A stretch of 64,000 nucleotides of DNA from Pseudanabaena mucicola FACHB-723 (GCF_014696385.1 NZ_JACJQB010000003.1:62001-126000), one strand, 5' to 3'. Positions 45,947 through 55,659 are shown, numbered from the stretch's first letter. Program-made: numbers and translations. Notes: generated by a model from the letters alone, not told the origin.

Positions 45947-46633
45947 ATGCCTAATAACGATGTTTCTGCAATCAATCCGCTGGCAATTCAGATTAGTGCG
46001 GTTGCTATTTGGCTCGGACTAGTATTTTTAGCATCAGAAGTTTTGCATCGCCTCGATCAAGATCCTGAACTGGTTCGCAAAGTTGTGCATATTGGCACGG
46101 GAAATGTATTGCTGATCGCATGGTGGTTACATATACCGACATGGATCTGTGTGAGTGCTGGCATATTATTTACTGCGATCGCATTCGCGTCTCACTATAC
46201 AAATATTTTGCCAATGCTTAATGATGTGGGGCGAAAAACCTACGGTGTATTTTACTATGCTCTCAGCATTACGATTTTAGTCGCATTTCTATGGGAGCAA
46301 TATCCCGAATATGCCGTGATTGGTGTAATGGTGATGTCATGGGGCGATGGCATGGCAGCCCTAATCGGTAAGCGCTTTGGGAAGCATACCTTTATTCATT
46401 TAGGCAATAGGCGTAGTTATGAAGGTTCTTTTGCCATGTTTGCCACAAGCTTGTTAGTAATGCTTGGTATTTTTGGGATTACTCATGGTATTCAGCCCCG
46501 TGACATTGGTGTTGCGATACCTGTAGCAGCGATCGCAGCATTACTAGAAGCCTATTCCCCCGGAGGCACAGATAATCTCTCAGTCCCACTAGCCAGTGCT
46601 TTTCTAAGTTTAGCGATGCAAACGAACCTTTAA
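45947..46633 (+). CDS. Phytol kinase-like / CTP-dependent lipid kinase family membrane protein
   Basis: The roughly 228-residue membrane protein has about seven helices and the family signature RKVVHIGTGNVLL near res 40-52 and SWGDGMAALIGKRFGKH near 130-146. SYEGSFAMF and SPGGTDNLSVPLA near the C-terminus complete it. It belongs to the VTE5/SEC59/DGK1 group. VTE5-like members phosphorylate phytol with CTP to salvage phytol for tocopherol or chlorophyll. The start ATG at 45947 has AAGGG eight bases upstream. GTG at 45941 is the alternative. Confidence 0.88.
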   Translation: MPNNDVSAINPLAIQISAVAIWLGLVFLASEVLHRLDQDPELVRKVVHIGTGNVLLIAWWLHIPTWICVSAGILFTAIAFASHYTNILPMLNDVGRKTYGVFYYALSITILVAFLWEQYPEYAVIGVMVMSWGDGMAALIGKRFGKHTFIHLGNRRSYEGSFAMFATSLLVMLGIFGITHGIQPRDIGVAIPVAAIAALLEAYSPGGTDNLSVPLASAFLSLAMQTNL

Positions 46634-46669
46634 AAAATAAGGGTCGCGCTAAGCGCGACCCTTATTTTT
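46633..46669. terminator. 17-bp hairpin between phytol kinase-like gene and ndhE
   Basis: AAAAATAAGGGTCGCGC (46633-46649) pairs perfectly with 46653-46669 around TAA, with T5 after it. It serves the plus-strand gene, and because it is symmetric it can also end the minus-strand ndh transcript, which finishes at 46692. Confidence 0.9.
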
Positions 46670-46691
46670 AACCCAGTGCTTTGCGCTGCAA

Positions 46692-46997
46692 TTACCAACG
46701 TAGTAAGTTGAACTGCTCCATATCGACAGTATCGCGACTGCGATAGATCGATAAAACAATCGCAAGACCCACAGCCGCTTCCGCTGCTGCGATCGAAATT
46801 ACAAAAATTGTAAATACCTGTCCGCGAATACTAGCAGAATCTAAGAAGTTAGAGAATGCCATCAAATTTAAATTAACAGCATTGAGCATTAACTCCACGG
46901 ACATTAATACCCGCACCGCATTACGGCTAGTGATTAATCCATAGATGCCAATACAAAACAATGCGGCGGCAATAATCAAAAAAGGTTCTAAAGACAT
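46692..46997 (-). CDS. ndhE: NDH-1 subunit 4L (NuoK-like)
   Basis: This small membrane subunit belongs to the proton-pumping arm of NDH-1. The 101 residues form three helices, with the conserved glutamates in [24 protein letters not shown] and in [15 protein letters not shown]. It is the last gene of ndhH-A-I-G-E, 60 bp after ndhG. Confidence 0.97.
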   Translation of the reverse strand: MSLEPFLIIAAALFCIGIYGLITSRNAVRVLMSVELMLNAVNLNLMAFSNFLDSASIRGQVFTIFVISIAAAEAAVGLAIVLSIYRSRDTVDMEQFNLLRW

Positions 46998-47057
46998 ATC
47001 TGTTTACTATTATTTTTCTATTACCCTTTTCTATGGGAAAGGAGAGAACGGATTAAT

Positions 47058-47669
47058 CTATTTAGACGAGACAAGTTGTTCTTTTGGCTTTTCCAATAGT
47101 TCAAGGGATTCTTCATCATCACCTTGAGCAACATTGACCACATCAGGCACAAGTTCCCGACGGGCAAGTACAATCGCCCCAATCAGTGAAACCAATAGCA
47201 AAATTGATGCCAACTCAAAGGGTAGTAAATAATCACTAAAGAAATGCTGACCAATTACCACCATTGTCGAAGGTAATTTTGCGATCGCAGGACTAATTGC
47301 CCAACTAGTTGAAGTTACCGTCACGCCCAGTAATGCAAACAATCCCAGACAAACAACCCCTGTGACCACACTACGCAAAGCGCCATATTTAACATCTTGA
47401 TAGTCTTGACGCTTATTGACTAGCATGATCGCGAATAGGATCAAGATATTGACTGCGCCAACATAGATTAAGACCTGCGCCGCCGCCACAAAATCAGCAT
47501 TGAGCAACAGATATAGTCCCGCAATACTAATAAAAGTTGCCCCGAGCAAAAATGCTGCATAGACGATATTTTGCAATAGCACCACACCCATAGCCGAAGC
47601 AATCAGCATTGCTGTCAAAACAACTAGGGATACGGTTTGTGAACCATCACCTAGACCAATATTGTTCAT
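47058..47669 (-). CDS. ndhG: NDH-1 subunit 6 (NuoJ-like)
   Basis: This membrane subunit of the proton-pumping arm carries out coupling at the NuoJ helix. The 203-residue product has about five helices, with VYAAFLLGATFISIAGLYLLLNADFVAAAQVLIYVGAVNILILFAIML as the conserved block. It is extended by a soluble Asp/Glu-rich tail after residue 165. It lies 65 bp after ndhI, and a strong hairpin lies between the two. Confidence 0.96.
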   Translation of the reverse strand: MNNIGLGDGSQTVSLVVLTAMLIASAMGVVLLQNIVYAAFLLGATFISIAGLYLLLNADFVAAAQVLIYVGAVNILILFAIMLVNKRQDYQDVKYGALRSVVTGVVCLGLFALLGVTVTSTSWAISPAIAKLPSTMVVIGQHFFSDYLLPFELASILLLVSLIGAIVLARRELVPDVVNVAQGDDEESLELLEKPKEQLVSSK

Positions 47670-47699
47670 TCCAATCTCCTTTAATAGTCTTACTCAAAC

Positions 47700-47734
47700 C
47701 TAATTTAGATGATGACTAACATCATCTAAATTAG
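47700..47734 (-). other. 15-bp hairpin inside the ndh operon between ndhI and ndhG
   Basis: CTAATTTAGATGATG (47700-47714) pairs perfectly with 47720-47734 around a five-base loop. It directly abuts the ndhI stop codon. It may be a partial terminator or an mRNA-stability element that sets ndhG-ndhE levels below those of ndhH-A-I. Confidence 0.65.
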
Positions 47735-48325
47735 TTATTCCTTTGGTGCGGCAGCTTCAGCAATTTCTTCAGGAAGTCGCCCTGCCCGTTTAGCTGTATG
47801 AGGTACTTCATGCCCTTCGATAACACCTTTGGGTAAGTAGGCAAGCTCACGAATTGGTGTAACTAATGGATCTTCAGTCACCTTAGTGGGCATCCGTCCG
47901 AGGGCAACGCTATCAAAATTCAATTCATGGCGATCAAAGGTGGAGAGGTCGTATTCTTCGGTCATGGATAGAGCATTGGTGGGGCAGTATTCCACACAGT
48001 TACCGCAGAAGATACATACTCCAAAGTCAATGCTATAACTCTTGAGTTCCTTCTTTTTCATCTCTGTGTTGAACTTCCAATCAACTACAGGCAAGTTAAT
48101 CGGACATACACGCACACAGACTTCACAGGAGATGCATTTGTCAAATTCAAAGTGAATTCGTCCACGGAAACGCTCAGAGGGAATCAACTTTTCGTAAGGA
48201 TATTGCACCGTGATCGGACGACGACGCATGTGATCAAAGGTGACGGACATACCCTGTCCGATATACTTTGCTGCTTGGACAGCATCTTTGGTGTATTCAC
48301 CAACTTTATTGAGAAATTTCAGCAT
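47735..48325 (-). CDS. ndhI: NDH-1 subunit I (two 4Fe-4S clusters)
   Basis: NdhI carries electrons in the peripheral arm of NDH-1. The 196-residue product has two complete cluster motifs, [12 protein letters not shown] and [12 protein letters not shown], plus an N-terminal amphipathic segment that sits on the membrane. The C-terminus is Ala/Glu-rich. It lies 82 bp after ndhA in the operon. Confidence 0.98.
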   Translation of the reverse strand: MLKFLNKVGEYTKDAVQAAKYIGQGMSVTFDHMRRRPITVQYPYEKLIPSERFRGRIHFEFDKCISCEVCVRVCPINLPVVDWKFNTEMKKKELKSYSIDFGVCIFCGNCVEYCPTNALSMTEEYDLSTFDRHELNFDSVALGRMPTKVTEDPLVTPIRELAYLPKGVIEGHEVPHTAKRAGRLPEEIAEAAAPKE

Positions 48326-48407
48326 TTTGGTAATTGGGGTTTAAGTTTCTGCTTTAAATTCAAAAATCTTGTCCCTCTCTCCTTATGAGAAAGGGGCTAG
48401 TGAAGGC

Positions 48408-49526
48408 TTATCCACCAAAAGCAAAGGGAAAAGCGAGTTTCAATGCTGCCGTAATCAGTAAGTTCGCTAAGCCAATCGGTAACAAGAACTTCCAACCTAG
48501 ATCTAGCAATTGGTCAATCCGCACACGGGGGACTGTCCAACGTAACAGAATTGCAAAGAAGATAAAGGCGTAGGTTTTGACAAGGGTTGCAGTTAGTCCA
48601 ATAAAAGCCGCCAGAACTTGCCACCATGCCGTATTTGCTTCAATACCCAGAGCATCACTAATTTTGTCGATAGGGAAAGGTAATTCCCAGCCGCCGAGGT
48701 ACAAAATCGATGCTAGTAGTCCAGCGAGTAAGAGGTTAGCGTAGGAGCCACCATAGAAGAAGGCAAATCTGATCCCTGAATATTCAGTTTGATAACCCGC
48801 AACCAGTTCTTCTTCGGCTTCGGGTAAGTCAAAGGGCAAACGCTCGCATTCAGCAAGGGCAGCAATGATGAAAATGACAAAACCAATCGGTTGCCGCCAA
48901 ATATTCCACGACAAAATTCCATACTCGGCTTGCTGATTGACGATATCAATGGTACTTAGTCCATTGGTCATGAGTGCGATCGCAAGTACAGCTAATGCTA
49001 GAGGAATTTCATAACTAATAGACTGTGCGGCAGCCCGTAAACCACCCAACAATGAGTATTTGTTGTTAGAGGAGTAGCCCGCCATTAGTAAACCAATGGG
49101 CGCAATACTCGAAATGGCAATAATGAAGAACACACCCGTGCCAATATCGGAAATGATCAAGTTCTGACCAAAGGGGATGACAAGATAACAGATAAATACT
49201 GATGTAAATACGAGGGCAGGTCCAATGGTGTAGAGCAAAGCATCGGCTTTGGCAGGAACTGTACCTTGCTTAATCAGTAACTTGCCCACGTCCGCAAGGG
49301 GAATTAGCAAACCAAATGGCCCCGCATACTCAGGACCAATCCGTTGTTGGGCAGCCGCCGAAATCTTCCGTTCTAGCCATGTGCAGACCAATGCGCCCAC
49401 GGTCACGCCCAAAATCATCACTGCCATGGGCAGTACCATCCAAATTAATTTGGCAACATCCGTCGGTAGCCCAAGCCCCGACAAGATTTCGATTAAAGAT
49501 CTTTGTAAATCAATTCCACCGTACAT
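48408..49526 (-). CDS. ndhA: NDH-1 subunit A (NuoH-like)
   Basis: NdhA forms the membrane end of the quinone tunnel. The 372-residue product has eight or so helices, with [20 protein letters not shown], the loop [22 protein letters not shown], and the charged [26 protein letters not shown]. These are the most conserved complex I elements. Its ATG overlaps the ndhH stop (TAATG at 49524-49528), so translation is coupled. Confidence 0.98.
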   Translation of the reverse strand: MYGGIDLQRSLIEILSGLGLPTDVAKLIWMVLPMAVMILGVTVGALVCTWLERKISAAAQQRIGPEYAGPFGLLIPLADVGKLLIKQGTVPAKADALLYTIGPALVFTSVFICYLVIPFGQNLIISDIGTGVFFIIAISSIAPIGLLMAGYSSNNKYSLLGGLRAAAQSISYEIPLALAVLAIALMTNGLSTIDIVNQQAEYGILSWNIWRQPIGFVIFIIAALAECERLPFDLPEAEEELVAGYQTEYSGIRFAFFYGGSYANLLLAGLLASILYLGGWELPFPIDKISDALGIEANTAWWQVLAAFIGLTATLVKTYAFIFFAILLRWTVPRVRIDQLLDLGWKFLLPIGLANLLITAALKLAFPFAFGG

Positions 49527-50707
49527 TAGCGATCGACCTCACCCATAATAATGTCCACACTGCCAAGGATTGCCATGATGTCAGCGAGCTTCATGCCCCG
49601 CACTAACTCTGGCAAAATTTGTAAATTGATAAATCCAGGTGGACGAATCTTGAAACGCCAAGGGAAGACGCTATCTTCGCCGATGATATAGACACCGAGT
49701 TCACCCTTGGGCGCTTCGACGCGAACATAATGCTCACCAGCAGCAACTTTGAAGGTGGGAGATGGTTTTTTGCTGATGAACTGATAGTCCATTGAGTTCC
49801 ATTCACTCTTCGGCCCTGCAAGGACTCTCTGGGCTTCGAGGTTTTCGTAAGATCCCCCCGGAATTTGCTTGAGACATTGCAGGATCATTTTCGTGGATTC
49901 ACGCATTTCGCGGACGCGCACCAAGTAACGCGCTAAGCAGTCGCCACCATTGTCCCACTGCACATCCCAATCGAGTTCATCGTAGAGTTCATAATGATCA
50001 ACCTTACGTAAATCAAGCTTTACACCTGAACCACGCAACATTGGGCCTGATAAACCCCAGTTAATTGCTTCGTCACGGGTAATTGTGCCAAGTCCTTCAA
50101 TTCGCTTACGGAAGATGGGGTTATTGGTAATTAATTTTTCGTATTCGTCGATGACAGGAGTGAAGTAGTTGCAAAAGTCTTCACATTTCTCGATCCAGCC
50201 GTAGGGGAGATCGGCAGCAACTCCCCCAATGCGGAAATAGTTGTGCATCATTCGCATCCCTGTTGCTGCCTCGAACAGGTCATAGATCATTTCCCGTTCA
50301 CGGAAGACGTAGAAAAATGGGGTTTGTGCGCCGATGTCTGCGACGAATGTGCCGAGCCACAGTAGGTGAGAGGCGATGCGGCTAAGTTCTAGCATGATCA
50401 TGCGAATGTAACTGGCGCGTCTCGGCACTGGTACATTCGCTAATTTTTCGGGGGCATTGACGGTGATTGCCTCGGTGAACATAGTTGCGAGGTAATCCCA
50501 TCGGGTCACGTAGGGCAAATATTGGATAATCGTGCGATTTTCGGCAATTTTTTCCATGGAGCGATGCAAATAACCTAAGACAGGTTCGCAATCGACTACA
50601 TTTTCGCCGTCTAGCGTGACGATAAGTCTAAGAACGCCGTGCATGGATGGGTGGTGAGGTCCCATATTTATGACCATGCGTTCGGCTTTGGTTTCAATCA
50701 TCACCAT
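49526..50707 (-). CDS. ndhH: NDH-1 subunit H (NuoD-like, 49 kDa)
   Basis: NdhH forms the quinone-binding site at the membrane interface. The 393-residue product shows [21 protein letters not shown], the conserved [13 protein letters not shown] and the terminal [12 protein letters not shown]. Another landmark is [15 protein letters not shown]. It heads the ndhH-A-I-G-E run, the same order as in plastid genomes. The start at 50707 agrees with the family N-terminus after three extra residues. Confidence 0.98.
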   Translation of the reverse strand: MVMIETKAERMVINMGPHHPSMHGVLRLIVTLDGENVVDCEPVLGYLHRSMEKIAENRTIIQYLPYVTRWDYLATMFTEAITVNAPEKLANVPVPRRASYIRMIMLELSRIASHLLWLGTFVADIGAQTPFFYVFREREMIYDLFEAATGMRMMHNYFRIGGVAADLPYGWIEKCEDFCNYFTPVIDEYEKLITNNPIFRKRIEGLGTITRDEAINWGLSGPMLRGSGVKLDLRKVDHYELYDELDWDVQWDNGGDCLARYLVRVREMRESTKMILQCLKQIPGGSYENLEAQRVLAGPKSEWNSMDYQFISKKPSPTFKVAAGEHYVRVEAPKGELGVYIIGEDSVFPWRFKIRPPGFINLQILPELVRGMKLADIMAILGSVDIIMGEVDR

Positions 50708-51152
50708 GATTTGCGATCGCCTCTTTACTCTGTAAACTGTTGCTCTGGATTATTAGTGCTAGTTTTGCTAGGTTTGAAGATGTACTGTGCAGAACACGGC
50801 ACATTCCAAATCTTTGTTATTTTAAGTCACAGCCTGAGCGATTGCTTCAGCAAATGACTCTATTGGTTATGTTATTTAAGTAGATATGCCTTGATGTTTA
50901 TCAGTATATCGTCATGTTGGGGCGGGAATATGTGTTAAAAAGTGTCTAATTGCTGGTTTTGGGTTCAGGTTATCCTATCAAAATCATATACAAATATCTA
51001 TGCTTTCCTGATCAATCATTATCTTTCAACTATATATGTGTAGCGATGTATGTCTTAAATTGCTTGGCTATAGATATAACTTAGAGTAGATGGTAGCCAA
51101 AAACCTCTTTATTACGGTGAGATCAAAGTCTTAAAAGCTACAGGTGAGTATC
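50708..51152. other. 445-bp intergenic region between ndhH and a small gene (divergent)
   Basis: This divergent region should carry the ndhH promoter on the minus strand and the promoter of the small gene at 51153 on the plus strand. It is AT-rich with no perfect hairpin, no tRNA and no open frame that I can support. Near its right end, TATAACTTAGAGTAGATG is a weak promoter-like stretch. I could not place a clear -10/-35 pair. Confidence 0.4.
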
Positions 51153-51410
51153 ATGCAATCCCTCGTACCAGCCCTCGAAAAACAGGCTAAGACTTGGAAA
51201 TTTATCGAACTTTGGGTTGATCCCATCCCTTTTCCGCCGAAAATTTTGATGCTTGTAGTTGATCACAATGACAAGTGTAATGTTTTCAATCCTGCGGCAG
51301 ATTACAAATTGGTTGTCTCTCACTCAAATTATCAAACCGCCGAAGAGTGGTTTCTTGAAGATGAATATGAACGAGTCAAGGGCAAGCTTTTAGCTGAAGA
51401 AATTATGTAA
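51153..51410 (+). CDS. Small uncharacterised protein (conserved-looking)
   Basis: The 85-residue product starts at ATG 51153, with AGGTGAG five to eleven bases upstream as a good ribosome site. A GTG three codons earlier is the alternative. It has no signal or membrane segment and reads as a compact alpha/beta domain: WKFIELWVDPIPFPPKILMLVVDHNDKCNVFNP, then YKLVVSHSNYQTAEEWFLEDEYERVKG. The function is unknown. The run of proline and aromatic residues is typical of a folded domain and not of random sequence. Confidence 0.65.
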   Translation: MQSLVPALEKQAKTWKFIELWVDPIPFPPKILMLVVDHNDKCNVFNPAADYKLVVSHSNYQTAEEWFLEDEYERVKGKLLAEEIM

Positions 51411-51455
51411 GACTATGCGATCGCCTATTCATGAGAAATTAAACAAGGAGATCGC

Positions 51456-51800
51456 CTAAGTTTCGCCTAATTCTGGAGCTTCCCCAATTGTTTGCTGGTA
51501 TGCGTGGCGAATATGAAGAATGCGGACTGTGGAGATTTCTGGTCTTTCCAAAATAGTGAAAATCACTCGATATGAATTACGCCCCCTACCATAGAGCAAT
51601 TGACGGAGTTCTTGGCTAAAATGCTCATTCTCTCTTGCTAATGGACAACGCTTAGGCATTTGAGATAAAGATGCAATCGCTTCTAGCAAACCTGAATACC
51701 ATTGACTAGCATTTACGGAAGATGAGATTTGAGACAGTCGTAAAAATGCACTATCTGCTTCAGATCCGGCAATACTTGAGATTTCGATGCGGTAGTTCAT
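51456..51800 (-). CDS. ParE/RelE-type toxin
   Basis: The 114-residue product has the ParE/RelE pattern: an N-terminal strand-helix (YRIEISSIAGSEADSAFLRLSQ), a helix ending in LSQMPKRCPLARENEHF, then LRQLLYGRGRNSYRVIFTI and a final VRILHIRHAYQ strand. The RxxYRVIF and HIRHAYQ elements are the usual hallmarks. It overlaps the upstream antitoxin gene by four bases (51797-51800), the normal arrangement of a type II module. Whether it acts on gyrase or ribosome-bound mRNA cannot be told. Confidence 0.85.
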   Translation of the reverse strand: MNYRIEISSIAGSEADSAFLRLSQISSSVNASQWYSGLLEAIASLSQMPKRCPLARENEHFSQELRQLLYGRGRNSYRVIFTILERPEISTVRILHIRHAYQQTIGEAPELGET

Positions 51801-52051
51801 GAATTGGCTGGCAGATTGTACTTATAGCGTTGTTCTTCAGCAAAATCTTGAAAAGACCGATATCGTCCTGCCTCAAAGTCATCTAATCCTTTTTGAATGC
51901 CCTTAATAGCTTCCTCAGAATCTTTTTCTTCCCAATCTAAAATACTCGCTAATAATTCGGATGCAATAGAATTAATATCTTGACCTTGTTTTGCGGCTCT
52001 GCTGTGGAGCAATGCTTCTAATTTGGGATTAAGGGTAACAACTATTGACAT
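51797..52051 (-). CDS. Antitoxin of the ParE/RelE module
   Basis: The 84-residue protein begins MSIVVTLNPKLEALLHSRAAKQGQDINSIASELL, a ribbon-helix-helix DNA-binding start of the ParD/CopG type. It continues with an acidic, flexible C-terminus (IQKGLDDFEAGRYRSFQDFAEE) that would wrap the toxin. It precedes the toxin gene and overlaps it. The first gene of such pairs usually represses the operon. Confidence 0.85.
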   Translation of the reverse strand: MSIVVTLNPKLEALLHSRAAKQGQDINSIASELLASILDWEEKDSEEAIKGIQKGLDDFEAGRYRSFQDFAEEQRYKYNLPANS

Positions 52052-52213
52052 AGAAAGCCTCTTCTAGCGCAAAGTTTCAAGGTGATTATAGCCTGAATCA
52101 ATTACTCTCAGCGATCGTCTATTCACCAAAAATCAGTCATTGGTCAGTTAATCGGGTATTGGTGCTGAAACGCCATATTTAGAATTAGCGACCTCATTTA
52201 GATTTCAGTATGA

Positions 52214-53557
52214 TTATGTCCAAATCAAAAATCGTAGGGTTATATAAATCGCAGCTACGACTAGTTGGATAATCATCACGGGGATACCATAGCGCAGGAA
52301 TGTCTTAAACGAAATTCTGCGTCCATGCTGCTCGGCAACCCCTGCGGCAACAATGTTTGCTGAAGCGCCTACTAAAGTTCCATTACCGCCAAGGGTTGCG
52401 CCATACATCATTGCGTAAAACAGAGGCAGTACAATTTCAGGAAACTGTCCAGTAAAATCATTAGCAAGAACCGACGGATCTGCTAAGCCGACGTTTACTA
52501 CATATTGCTTGAGTAAAGGAACCATTGCTACGACAAGGGGAATATTGGGGACAACGCTAGAAATTAACCCTACAAAGAAAACCACAATAATTGAGGCGAG
52601 GGCGATATTCTTTCCTAATACCACTGCCAAAATTCCTGACATACTCGCGATTACACCTGTTTTCTCTAGTCCACCAATCAGCACAAAAATGCACATAAAG
52701 AAGATCAATGTACTCCAATCCACATCGCTTAAAATGTGCTGGACAGTATCAATTTTGCTGTGGTGAGCTAGCATTAATGCGAGTCCTGCTCCTAGTAGCG
52801 CGACTGTGGCTGGCGATACTGGGATAGGCAATGATTCTCCGATCACGAAAAATGTAAGAACAAAAGCAGTGATTACTGCTCCAATAATCAGGGTACGCGG
52901 GTGATTAATTTTGGGGTGGGGAAGGCGTTCAAGATTCTCTAGTTTTGTCCGCCAGATTTTGCGGAATAAAAATGGCAGCAGTGCCACAATGACACCAACA
53001 GCAAGCGCCCCGCCAAGGCTTAGTTTGCCTAAATAATCGACAAAGCTCATATTGATAGAGTCCCCGACAATATAAGTTGCGGGATCGCCCACAATGGTTA
53101 ACAAACCTGAGCTGTTAGCAACAAATACCATCAAGATTAGTAATGGCACAAAGTCCACACCGATTTCCTGAGCCATCGGAGGAATTAAGGGAGCTAGCAG
53201 CATCACAGTTGTGGCGTTAGGTAAAACTGCACATATGGGAGTGGTAATGCCGACTATTCCTAGGAGCAGTCGATCTCCTCTACCTCTTGCAAAGATCACC
53301 ATTTTTGTCGCGAGATATTCAAAGACTTTAGTTGGCTCAAAGGCTCGTACCATCACCATTACCCCAAAAAACAGCCCTAGCGTGCCATGGCTTTTGCCGA
53401 TATAGGCAAGGGCTTCGGGCATAGTCATTATGTTGGCGATGATCAGAAATAATGCGCCCAAAAAAGCCGCGATCGTAAAATGTATCCACTCAGTAATCAG
53501 TAAAAAAATCACACTGAGAAAGGTAACTAGTGTTACGGTTGCTTGCCAAGTTGCCAT
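52214..53557 (-). CDS. ArsB/NhaD-type ion transporter (SLC13/IT superfamily)
   Basis: The 447-residue membrane protein has about eleven helices and the repeated helix-hairpin pattern of the IT superfamily. Landmarks are ICAVLPNATTVMLLAPLIPP in the first half and SVVPNIPLVVAMVPLL in the second. The VPNxxLVVAM and NATTVMLLAP motifs are typical of the ArsB/NhaD and P-protein group. The transported ion (arsenite, Na+/H+ or an organic acid) cannot be read from sequence. No arsR or arsC is adjacent. It is a single gene. Confidence 0.82.
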   Translation of the reverse strand: MATWQATVTLVTFLSVIFLLITEWIHFTIAAFLGALFLIIANIMTMPEALAYIGKSHGTLGLFFGVMVMVRAFEPTKVFEYLATKMVIFARGRGDRLLLGIVGITTPICAVLPNATTVMLLAPLIPPMAQEIGVDFVPLLILMVFVANSSGLLTIVGDPATYIVGDSINMSFVDYLGKLSLGGALAVGVIVALLPFLFRKIWRTKLENLERLPHPKINHPRTLIIGAVITAFVLTFFVIGESLPIPVSPATVALLGAGLALMLAHHSKIDTVQHILSDVDWSTLIFFMCIFVLIGGLEKTGVIASMSGILAVVLGKNIALASIIVVFFVGLISSVVPNIPLVVAMVPLLKQYVVNVGLADPSVLANDFTGQFPEIVLPLFYAMMYGATLGGNGTLVGASANIVAAGVAEQHGRRISFKTFLRYGIPVMIIQLVVAAIYITLRFLIWT

Positions 53558-53668
53558 TAAGTTTCAATTTGGTGAGATGTTTTCAGGTTGAGTGTGTTTG
53601 CACAATAGCAACATAGTTTGTAATCAGAAAGATTAGGCAATAAATCTCAAACAACAAGGTATTGGTCG

Positions 53669-54580
53669 CTACTTAGATATGGCGTATTCTTGTTGGAGGA
53701 ATTTTATAAAATCGCCTTGAGCAAAGATAGCTTTAGGGTTAAAGGGTCTGCGATCGCAATATTTTCTAAGCAGATAATCGGGTAGAGTTTTCAGGATATG
53801 TTTCAAATAGATAGAATCGCAAATAACATCATCAAATTGAGTATTGCTATTGATTTGCCATGACTCGATACAAGCATCGGTCAGGATGGCTCTACTGAAG
53901 TTGGTATCTAGGGCTGTAATCCGAAATAGATCGGCACTGTGGAGATTCGCGCCATCACAATTTGCTCTATTGAGATTAGCGGCAAATAACTTGGCTTTAC
54001 TAAGATTAGCCGATTTAAGATTGGCAGCACAGAGATTCGCAAAATCAAGATTAGCTTCGCTGAGGTCGGCATTACTGAGATCGACTTCTTGCAAATTAGT
54101 TTGATTAACAGCCACAAATGGAATAGAACTGCCAATGGAAAGTGTTTGCATATTTTTTACCTTCACAAATTCGGGAATACCCAAACTGAGATTGGCTTTG
54201 TGTAAATTTGCCCCTGTCAGATTTGCCCCCGTCAGATTTGCTTCACATAACACTGCTTCCTGCAAAATAGCATCGACTAAGATTGCTCCTTGTAGTTCTA
54301 CTCCGCTTAATAATGCAATACTCAGATTTGCTCTTTTCAATTTTGCTCCCTTTAGGGTCGCACCAAACAAAGTGGCTTCGCTAAGATTTGCCTCATTCAG
54401 GTTGGCAGCGCTGAGATTTGCGCCACTGAGGTTTGCCTTGCTGAGATTAACTCCACTCAAATCAACCTTCTCAAAGTTTGCCCCTGCCGCACTAAATCTT
54501 TGCCCCTGAGCGCCGTGGCTATCCAGCCATAGTTGATGTTTGCCTAATTTATCCTTGAGTGGAGATCGAAAAAATGCCAT
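53669..54580 (-). CDS. Second pentapeptide-repeat protein
   Basis: The 303-residue product has A(N/D)LSx-type repeats from about residue 40 to 145 and 165 to 240, separated by a 20-residue non-repeat insert (about 146-165, SLGIPEFVKVKNM...). The C-terminus (about 245-303) is a small non-repeat domain ending in QEYAISK. It has no signal or membrane segment. It lies 14 bp after the HhH membrane-protein gene and may be in the same transcript. The function is unknown. Confidence 0.92.
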   Translation of the reverse strand: MAFFRSPLKDKLGKHQLWLDSHGAQGQRFSAAGANFEKVDLSGVNLSKANLSGANLSAANLNEANLSEATLFGATLKGAKLKRANLSIALLSGVELQGAILVDAILQEAVLCEANLTGANLTGANLHKANLSLGIPEFVKVKNMQTLSIGSSIPFVAVNQTNLQEVDLSNADLSEANLDFANLCAANLKSANLSKAKLFAANLNRANCDGANLHSADLFRITALDTNFSRAILTDACIESWQINSNTQFDDVICDSIYLKHILKTLPDYLLRKYCDRRPFNPKAIFAQGDFIKFLQQEYAISK

Positions 54581-54594
54581 AGATTTATTTCTAA

Positions 54595-55299
54595 TTAAGT
54601 GATTTGGCGATATGCGCTAAAGGGAATTCCTGTTCGTTTTTTGATATCCATGATTGATTTAAAGTCGCCGCGCCGTTGTCGCTCGTCAAAGATTGCGATC
54701 GCAACTTTGGCATCAATACCCATGATCATCAAATCTTCAACGGACATAGAATTAACTCGCTTCCACGAATACTCAACTTCTTGACGATAGTCATAGCTAA
54801 AAGTCACCATTGGCTCAATTTTTTTGAGGGTGGCGTTGGGAATTTCCAGAATATCGTGTAGTTCTTCTAAGCTTGTGAAAATATGTCCCTCATCCCGTAA
54901 AGACTCAATATCATTGGCATAAACAATGGGCAACCCTAAAACATTGACCAAATCATTTTTTGAGCAGCTATTAATCTCGATTTTGGTACGACTAGCGGCG
55001 ATTGCCTTAAATAATTTAGGGTCTTCTGGCAAGGGTAAATTCTTGGGATAGGTTTTAGCCAAGTATTCCTGCTTCAGGGCAAATGCGGTAATCACTTGGG
55101 CAAGCCAAATCACAACGGAGGCAGTTTCTGACATTGGCGCAAGAATGATCGCCCCAGCGACAAAAACAGCACCAACGCCTATCCAAATATTTGAGCCTGC
55201 CTTTACGCCAGCGTAGGCAATTGCGCCACCGCCTAATGCTGGGAAAAAAGACCACCAAACCCATGCTGGTGTTTGATCAAACCATGAAGGTTGAGACAT
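54595..55299 (-). CDS. Membrane protein with helix-hairpin-helix repeats (ComEA-like soluble part)
   Basis: The 234-residue product has three or four N-terminal helices (about 10-70), including the Gly-rich FPALGGGAIAYAGVKAGS, then a soluble region with HhH-type repeats. The segments INSCSKNDLVNVLGLPIVYANDI and VNSMSVEDLMIMGIDAKVAIAIFDERQRRGDF match the pattern of ComEA and related helix-hairpin-helix domains, which bind DNA non-specifically or mediate protein contact. It is not full-length ComEA. It lies 14 bp from the pentapeptide gene and 21 bp from the TM2 gene. Confidence 0.75.
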   Translation of the reverse strand: MSQPSWFDQTPAWVWWSFFPALGGGAIAYAGVKAGSNIWIGVGAVFVAGAIILAPMSETASVVIWLAQVITAFALKQEYLAKTYPKNLPLPEDPKLFKAIAASRTKIEINSCSKNDLVNVLGLPIVYANDIESLRDEGHIFTSLEELHDILEIPNATLKKIEPMVTFSYDYRQEVEYSWKRVNSMSVEDLMIMGIDAKVAIAIFDERQRRGDFKSIMDIKKRTGIPFSAYRQIT

Positions 55300-55320
55300 A
55301 AGTCTAAATTTTCTATAGGA

Positions 55321-55659
55321 CTAGATGTTTTTGAGGAGTTTTTTGCGCTTCTCTTCATACTCTTCAGCCGTGATGATGCCTTCATCGTAGAGCCTTTTGA
55401 GATCACTAAGGGCAGCAGTAGATTCGCGAATTGAGACGGCTGGTTGCGGTGCAGATGCGTTAAATTTGCGATCAAATTCCGTATCTGACATGACTAATAA
55501 CATGATGAACTCAATGAAAGCCACCAGCGATGGAATAAATGTCCACCAGAAAAAAAGATAAAGGATTCCTAACCCAGCCTGTCCTAAATAAAATTTATGC
55601 GCTCCTAACCATCCAAAAAAGAAACACCAAAGAATTGCCGCAGTCCGACTTTTTTTCAT
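55321..55659 (-). CDS. TM2-domain protein with C-terminal SHOCT
   Basis: The 112-residue product has the TM2 motif: two helices with KSRTAAILWCFFFGWLGAHKFYLG and GLGILYLFFWW, the G-x2-HKFYLG core being diagnostic. The C-terminus is LSDLKRLYDEGIITAEEYEEKRKKLL, a SHOCT-type short helix pair. It heads a same-strand run of three small genes (TM2, HhH, pentapeptide). The role is unknown. Confidence 0.88.
   Translation of the reverse strand: MKKSRTAAILWCFFFGWLGAHKFYLGQAGLGILYLFFWWTFIPSLVAFIEFIMLLVMSDTEFDRKFNASAPQPAVSIRESTAALSDLKRLYDEGIITAEEYEEKRKKLLKNI

Noticed and set aside
53844-54509. Plus-strand frames opposite the second pentapeptide gene
   Set aside because: They have the same cause: low-complexity reading of the repeats in the wrong strand, with no ribosome site.
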